A DNA stretch of 64,000 nucleotides, from NCBI GenBank assembly GCA_945952045.1, contig CAMFHE010000001.1:324041-388040 (forward strand), read 5' to 3'. The notes beneath the pieces were generated by a model. That model saw nothing but the letters and a program-made list of their open reading frames with translations. It made no database searches and had not been told where the DNA came from. Below are positions 61,167 to 64,000 of this stretch, piece by piece. The stretch is from an uncultured Rhizobium sp. (lineage in GTDB: Bacteria > Pseudomonadota > Alphaproteobacteria > Rhizobiales > Rhizobiaceae). Numbering within the stretch: position 1 is the first letter of the stretch; the number at the start of each line of letters is the position of its first letter. Made by a program: the position numbers and the translations under genes.

Positions 61167-62075
61167 ATGTCGACCGCGTCTTCTCTTCTGGAAAACGTTT
61201 CAGGGATGCCGTTTCATATCCCGCAGCCGCAGCCGCCCGCGCTGGACAGAACTGTAATCGCGACCCATCCGGCCTTGCGCGGCGTTTTGAAGGCGCAGGC
61301 CGAAACATTTCTGGCGGTGCACCGGCAGATCCCGCGGATCGCTGCGATTTTTGCAACCCAGCAGCGCTATCTCCTGGCGCAGCTGGCAACCGCCATGGCT
61401 TTTGAGCGCGGCGAGAGCGGTCTTGTGGTCGCGCATTTCCTGGCGGCGGTGAAAACGCATGGTATTGCCAGCCGCAACACCGCCATCAGCTTCGTCGAGG
61501 AGATGCTGCATTATCGGATGGCGCAGACCGGCCCGGTCGGAGAGGATCGCCGCTCGCGCCCGGTGGTGCTGGCCGCCCCGACCATCGAGGCGCTTGAAAA
61601 CTGGCTTGCCGTGCATCTGGCAAGCCTCGATGCGTTTGATGGCGGAGGGCGGGTCGCCGCCTTGCGCCAAGATCCCGAACGGCTTGCCCAAGTGCATCCG
61701 CTTATCGTTCGCCGTGTGCTGTCGTCGCAGACGACCATTGAGCCGCCGCGCGTTTTCGCCCTGTTCAGCAACATGAACGATGGCGGCCTGCTGATGGACA
61801 AGATCATCGCCAGCCTCGACGATACGCCTATCGGCACCGAACGGTTTTCGACCTTCGTCCGCTCTTTCAACGATCTGAGCGAACCGCTGCGCATCAGCCG
61901 GACACATCTCCTGCGCAAGCTGGCAGCCTCGGAAGAGGCCGGCCATGTCGGCTGGTCGGGCAAGCGCGGCGCCTCCACCTTCTGGATTTCGGGCGCGTTT
62001 CTTGCCGAATACGAAGCCTACCAGATCGACAAGCTCGCCAATATCGCAGCTGCCTGGCAGGCCGTGGCCACCTGA
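61167..62075 (+). CDS. Unrecognised protein with a helix-turn-helix-like C-terminus
   Basis: This 302-residue soluble protein has no signal peptide or membrane segments. Near residue 80 it shows VAHFLAAVKTHGIASRNTAI, and from about 225 RSFNDLSEPLRISRTHLLRK followed by GHVGWSGKRGASTFWISG. The latter looks like a winged helix-turn-helix, and the former may be another. GAGGTG precedes the ATG at 61167. It follows the AraC gene by 87 bases in the same orientation and converges on the beta-strand protein gene. A role as regulator is plausible but not established. Confidence 0.65.
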   Translation: MSTASSLLENVSGMPFHIPQPQPPALDRTVIATHPALRGVLKAQAETFLAVHRQIPRIAAIFATQQRYLLAQLATAMAFERGESGLVVAHFLAAVKTHGIASRNTAISFVEEMLHYRMAQTGPVGEDRRSRPVVLAAPTIEALENWLAVHLASLDAFDGGGRVAALRQDPERLAQVHPLIVRRVLSSQTTIEPPRVFALFSNMNDGGLLMDKIIASLDDTPIGTERFSTFVRSFNDLSEPLRISRTHLLRKLAASEEAGHVGWSGKRGASTFWISGAFLAEYEAYQIDKLANIAAAWQAVAT

Positions 62076-62095
62076 CATTTGTGAACATGAAAGAC

Positions 62096-62128
62096 CGCCC
62101 GGGCGACGGACAGAGCGCCGCCCGGGCG
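62096..62128. terminator. Hairpin between convergent genes
   Basis: Two copies of the self-complementary CGCCCGGGCG (62096-62105 and 62119-62128) form a 10-bp stem with a 13-base loop. On the minus strand GGTCTTTC follows. It likely terminates one or both convergent transcripts. Confidence 0.55.
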
Positions 62129-62136
62129 AAGCCATA

Positions 62137-64000
62137 TCAGACCGCGACCAGATTGGCGGCGCCGAAGCTTGCATAGTCGCTGGATGACATGGTGATGGCG
62201 CCCACCACCGATACGCCGGCACTGGAAAAATCCGACGCCGTCAGCGACGTGTCGGCGCCGGTATTGACGACCACGATGATCGCCGCGCCATTTGCTCCGG
62301 CATCATTGACGTAGTCGGCGTCGTAATATGAGACGAGGTAGTTTCCGCCTGCGGCAAGACCGGTGATGCTGGTGCCGCCAATCGCCCCGGCCATGGCCTC
62401 GGCAACCGTTGTCTGGCCGCCCGCATGGGCGGTTTCGAGGAATTTGAACAGGGATACGTTGGCCGTTGCCTGCAAGGTCTGGCTTGCATCGACGCTCTGC
62501 ACGACAAAAGCGTCGTCGGACGCCAGACCCTTGGCTACAGCCCCCTTGGAGAGACCCGTGACCGCGGAACTTTCGTCTGCGCTGGCCGCGAGCGTGCGGA
62601 AATCCGAATCATGGGCGCTGAAGCCAAGCTTGCCGTTCAGCCCGAAACCATGGATCCTGGCGAGGCCGTCATAGCCGGTCGATGCGTCAGTGACGGCATT
62701 GTTGCTGCCGACGAAAACAACCTTGTCGCTATAGTTGGCGTCGAGATTGATTCTGTCCGCGCCGGACTGTGCGTTGACCCCGATCTTGCCGAGAGTCACC
62801 GTATCATGGCCGCCATAGGTCAGCGCGAGCGTATCGGCGCCCGTTCCAAGCGTCACCGCATGGTCGATGCCGGCGCCATTGGCGCCATAGTCCAGATTGC
62901 CGGTCATATCGGAGGCGTCGATGACGGTCGCTGCTGACGACAGCGACAGGCTCCCGGCGCCCGAAAGAACCAGCTTGGCACTGGTATCGAGGGACATATT
63001 GTTTTCGGTGCCTTGCACCGTCTTTATATTGAGTGTTTCCAGTCCTGCGGAGATCGTGCCGCCACTCATGGTGCCGAAACCGTCGAGGATCAGGGTCAGG
63101 CTGTCGTTTGCGCCGCTGTCATTGGCAAGGGTCAGGCGGAAATCATCGACAAGGCCTTTCATGGTGACGGTCGAATTGTTGAGCAGATCGACCAGATCGG
63201 CGCTCATCCCCTGAGCGTTGGAGCCACTGAACTCGATCGTCTTGAATGTGCCGACGGATTGCTCGAAGCCGACGTTGTTTTCGATGCGAAGGATTTCGAA
63301 GTTGGAAACGCGGCTCAGATCGGAGCCGCCGGTGCCGATGACCAGCTTGTCCGTGCCGCTGCCGCCGTTAAGGGTGTCGCCGCTGTTGACCGTGGTAACA
63401 TAAACGGTGTCGTTACCCGAGCCCAGGGTCACCGCCGGCAATGACGGCAAGGACAGGCTTTGCCCGTACGAACTGAGATCGAGCCTGACACCACCGCTGG
63501 CCGAAGATGCATTGATTGAGGCGAGCGGCATTGCCCCGGCGAACTGGATATCGAGGCCGGCTGTGCCGTCGATCTTCAAGGTTGAGCCATTGGCCACTTC
63601 GAAGTTGCCGAGTGCGAAATAGTTGGTGGCGCTCCCCGCTGAGGTGATGCTGACGGATTCGTAGCTGCCGATTTGCCAATTTCCGGGACTGATCGAACTG
63701 TAGGCGCTGGCCGTGCCCGCATGATCCAGGGTTATCGCCAGCTTGTCGTTTGCGCCACTGAGATCCGAGTTGGAATAGATGGACCCATTCGTATTTCGCA
63801 AGACGAGCGCGACGGGCTTTGCGGTCGTCAGGTTGATGCCCCCACCTTCGGGGACATCTTCCAGCGCCACCTGCGCGACGCCGTCAACCGAGGTAAGGTC
63901 CACTAGGAAGAAGGTGCCGCTACCCAATTCGTGCGAAAAGACGAAGTTTTCGATGCTCTTCACCTTGGTGCCGTCGATGGTGGCAGCGCCATTCAGCGTC
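62137..64000 (-). CDS. Large beta-strand-repeat protein, C-terminal part (probable type I-secreted surface protein)
   Basis: About 620 residues are visible and the reading frame continues beyond the right end, so the start lies outside the window. The sequence is rich in Gly, Ser, Asp, Asn and Thr and poor in Cys. It has RTX-like fragments (GSGNDTVYVTTVNSGDTLNGG) and repeated L-x-I/V-x-L patterns with SGAND, GTGADTL and GADRINLD. It ends in a hydrophobic NLVAV tail with no charged residues, typical of type I secretion signals. This resembles S-layer or adhesin-like proteins of alphaproteobacteria. No secretion genes are present here. The exact family is not certain. Confidence 0.75.
   Translation of the reverse strand, partial: TLNGAATIDGTKVKSIENFVFSHELGSGTFFLVDLTSVDGVAQVALEDVPEGGGINLTTAKPVALVLRNTNGSIYSNSDLSGANDKLAITLDHAGTASAYSSISPGNWQIGSYESVSITSAGSATNYFALGNFEVANGSTLKIDGTAGLDIQFAGAMPLASINASSASGGVRLDLSSYGQSLSLPSLPAVTLGSGNDTVYVTTVNSGDTLNGGSGTDKLVIGTGGSDLSRVSNFEILRIENNVGFEQSVGTFKTIEFSGSNAQGMSADLVDLLNNSTVTMKGLVDDFRLTLANDSGANDSLTLILDGFGTMSGGTISAGLETLNIKTVQGTENNMSLDTSAKLVLSGAGSLSLSSAATVIDASDMTGNLDYGANGAGIDHAVTLGTGADTLALTYGGHDTVTLGKIGVNAQSGADRINLDANYSDKVVFVGSNNAVTDASTGYDGLARIHGFGLNGKLGFSAHDSDFRTLAASADESSAVTGLSKGAVAKGLASDDAFVVQSVDASQTLQATANVSLFKFLETAHAGGQTTVAEAMAGAIGGTSITGLAAGGNYLVSYYDADYVNDAGANGAAIIVVVNTGADTSLTASDFSSAGVSVVGAITMSSSDYASFGAANLVAV

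Noticed and set aside
1..64000. CRISPR arrays, tRNA/rRNA genes, insertion sequences or prophage
   Set aside because: I saw no regular spaced repeats, no cloverleaf-like gene and no transposase, integrase or phage structural motifs in any plausible reading frame.

Overview
The window is high-GC DNA packed almost entirely with catabolic, transport and regulatory genes. There is no rRNA, tRNA, ribosomal or replication gene, and I saw no insertion sequence or CRISPR array. Gene content (TctABC/TctDE, Ohr/OhrR, LtrA, several dipeptide/polyamine/sugar ABC importers, many FAD amine oxidases and aldehyde dehydrogenases), GC-rich codon use and a rhizobial-type palindromic element near 4.76 kb point to an alphaproteobacterium of the Rhizobiales (Rhizobium/Agrobacterium/Shinella-like). 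The lack of core genes suits a chromid, megaplasmid or accessory chromosomal region; this is inference.

Layout. 1-2.6 kb (+): the end of a polyamine-type ABC importer, translationally coupled to a GMC alcohol dehydrogenase. 2.6-4.5 kb (-): a cysteine hydrolase and a DAO-type FAD oxidoreductase, divergent from an Lrp/AsnC regulator. 5.3-13.05 kb (-): a dipeptide/opine-type ABC importer (binding protein, two permeases, fused ATPase) behind a class III aminotransferase and a double-domain GNAT. 13.4-15.3 kb (+): a HAD dehalogenase-like protein and a PuuB-like amine oxidase. 15.4-28.7 kb (-): GabD, a tartrate/isopropylmalate-type dehydrogenase, an aldehyde dehydrogenase, a LysR regulator, HyuB, HyuA, a GNAT, a cupin, a hydroxyacid dehydrogenase, an M20 deacylase and a second DAO oxidoreductase. 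28.9-31.3 kb: a paralogous double GNAT facing a third aldehyde dehydrogenase. 31.6-34.4 kb: LtrA, a WYL regulator, a VOC protein and a small unknown protein. 34.5-39.0 kb (-): a GntR / DapA-like / aldehyde dehydrogenase / FAD oxidoreductase operon. 39.3-41.6 kb: nitronate monooxygenase and the divergent ohr-ohrR pair. 41.6-48.1 kb: tctCBA, an extra binding protein and tctDE. 48.1-57.3 kb (-): a polyol/ketose locus. 57.7-64 kb: a small unknown protein, an EamA exporter, an aldo/keto reductase facing an AraC regulator, an unrecognised protein with a helix-turn-helix-like C-terminus, and the C-terminal part of a large beta-strand-rich, probably secreted protein.

How the genes fit together. The first 40 kb repeats one theme: import a nitrogenous compound, oxidise or transaminate the amine, oxidise the aldehyde, and feed succinate or similar acids into the TCA cycle. 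It holds four aldehyde dehydrogenases, four DAO-type flavoenzymes and three GNATs. The HyuA/HyuB plus M20 deacylase plus DAO set suggests opening and deacylation of a hydantoin- or lactam-like compound.

The most unusual locus is 48.06-57.25 kb. A ribose-type ABC importer, a short-chain polyol dehydrogenase and a DhaK/DhaL kinase pair end at a strong terminator. They are followed by a second DhaK/DhaL pair whose DhaK is fused to a complete SorC-type sugar-responsive DNA-binding regulator. A 16-bp perfect palindrome overlaps the predicted -10 box of the importer operon and is a natural candidate operator for this regulator-kinase fusion.
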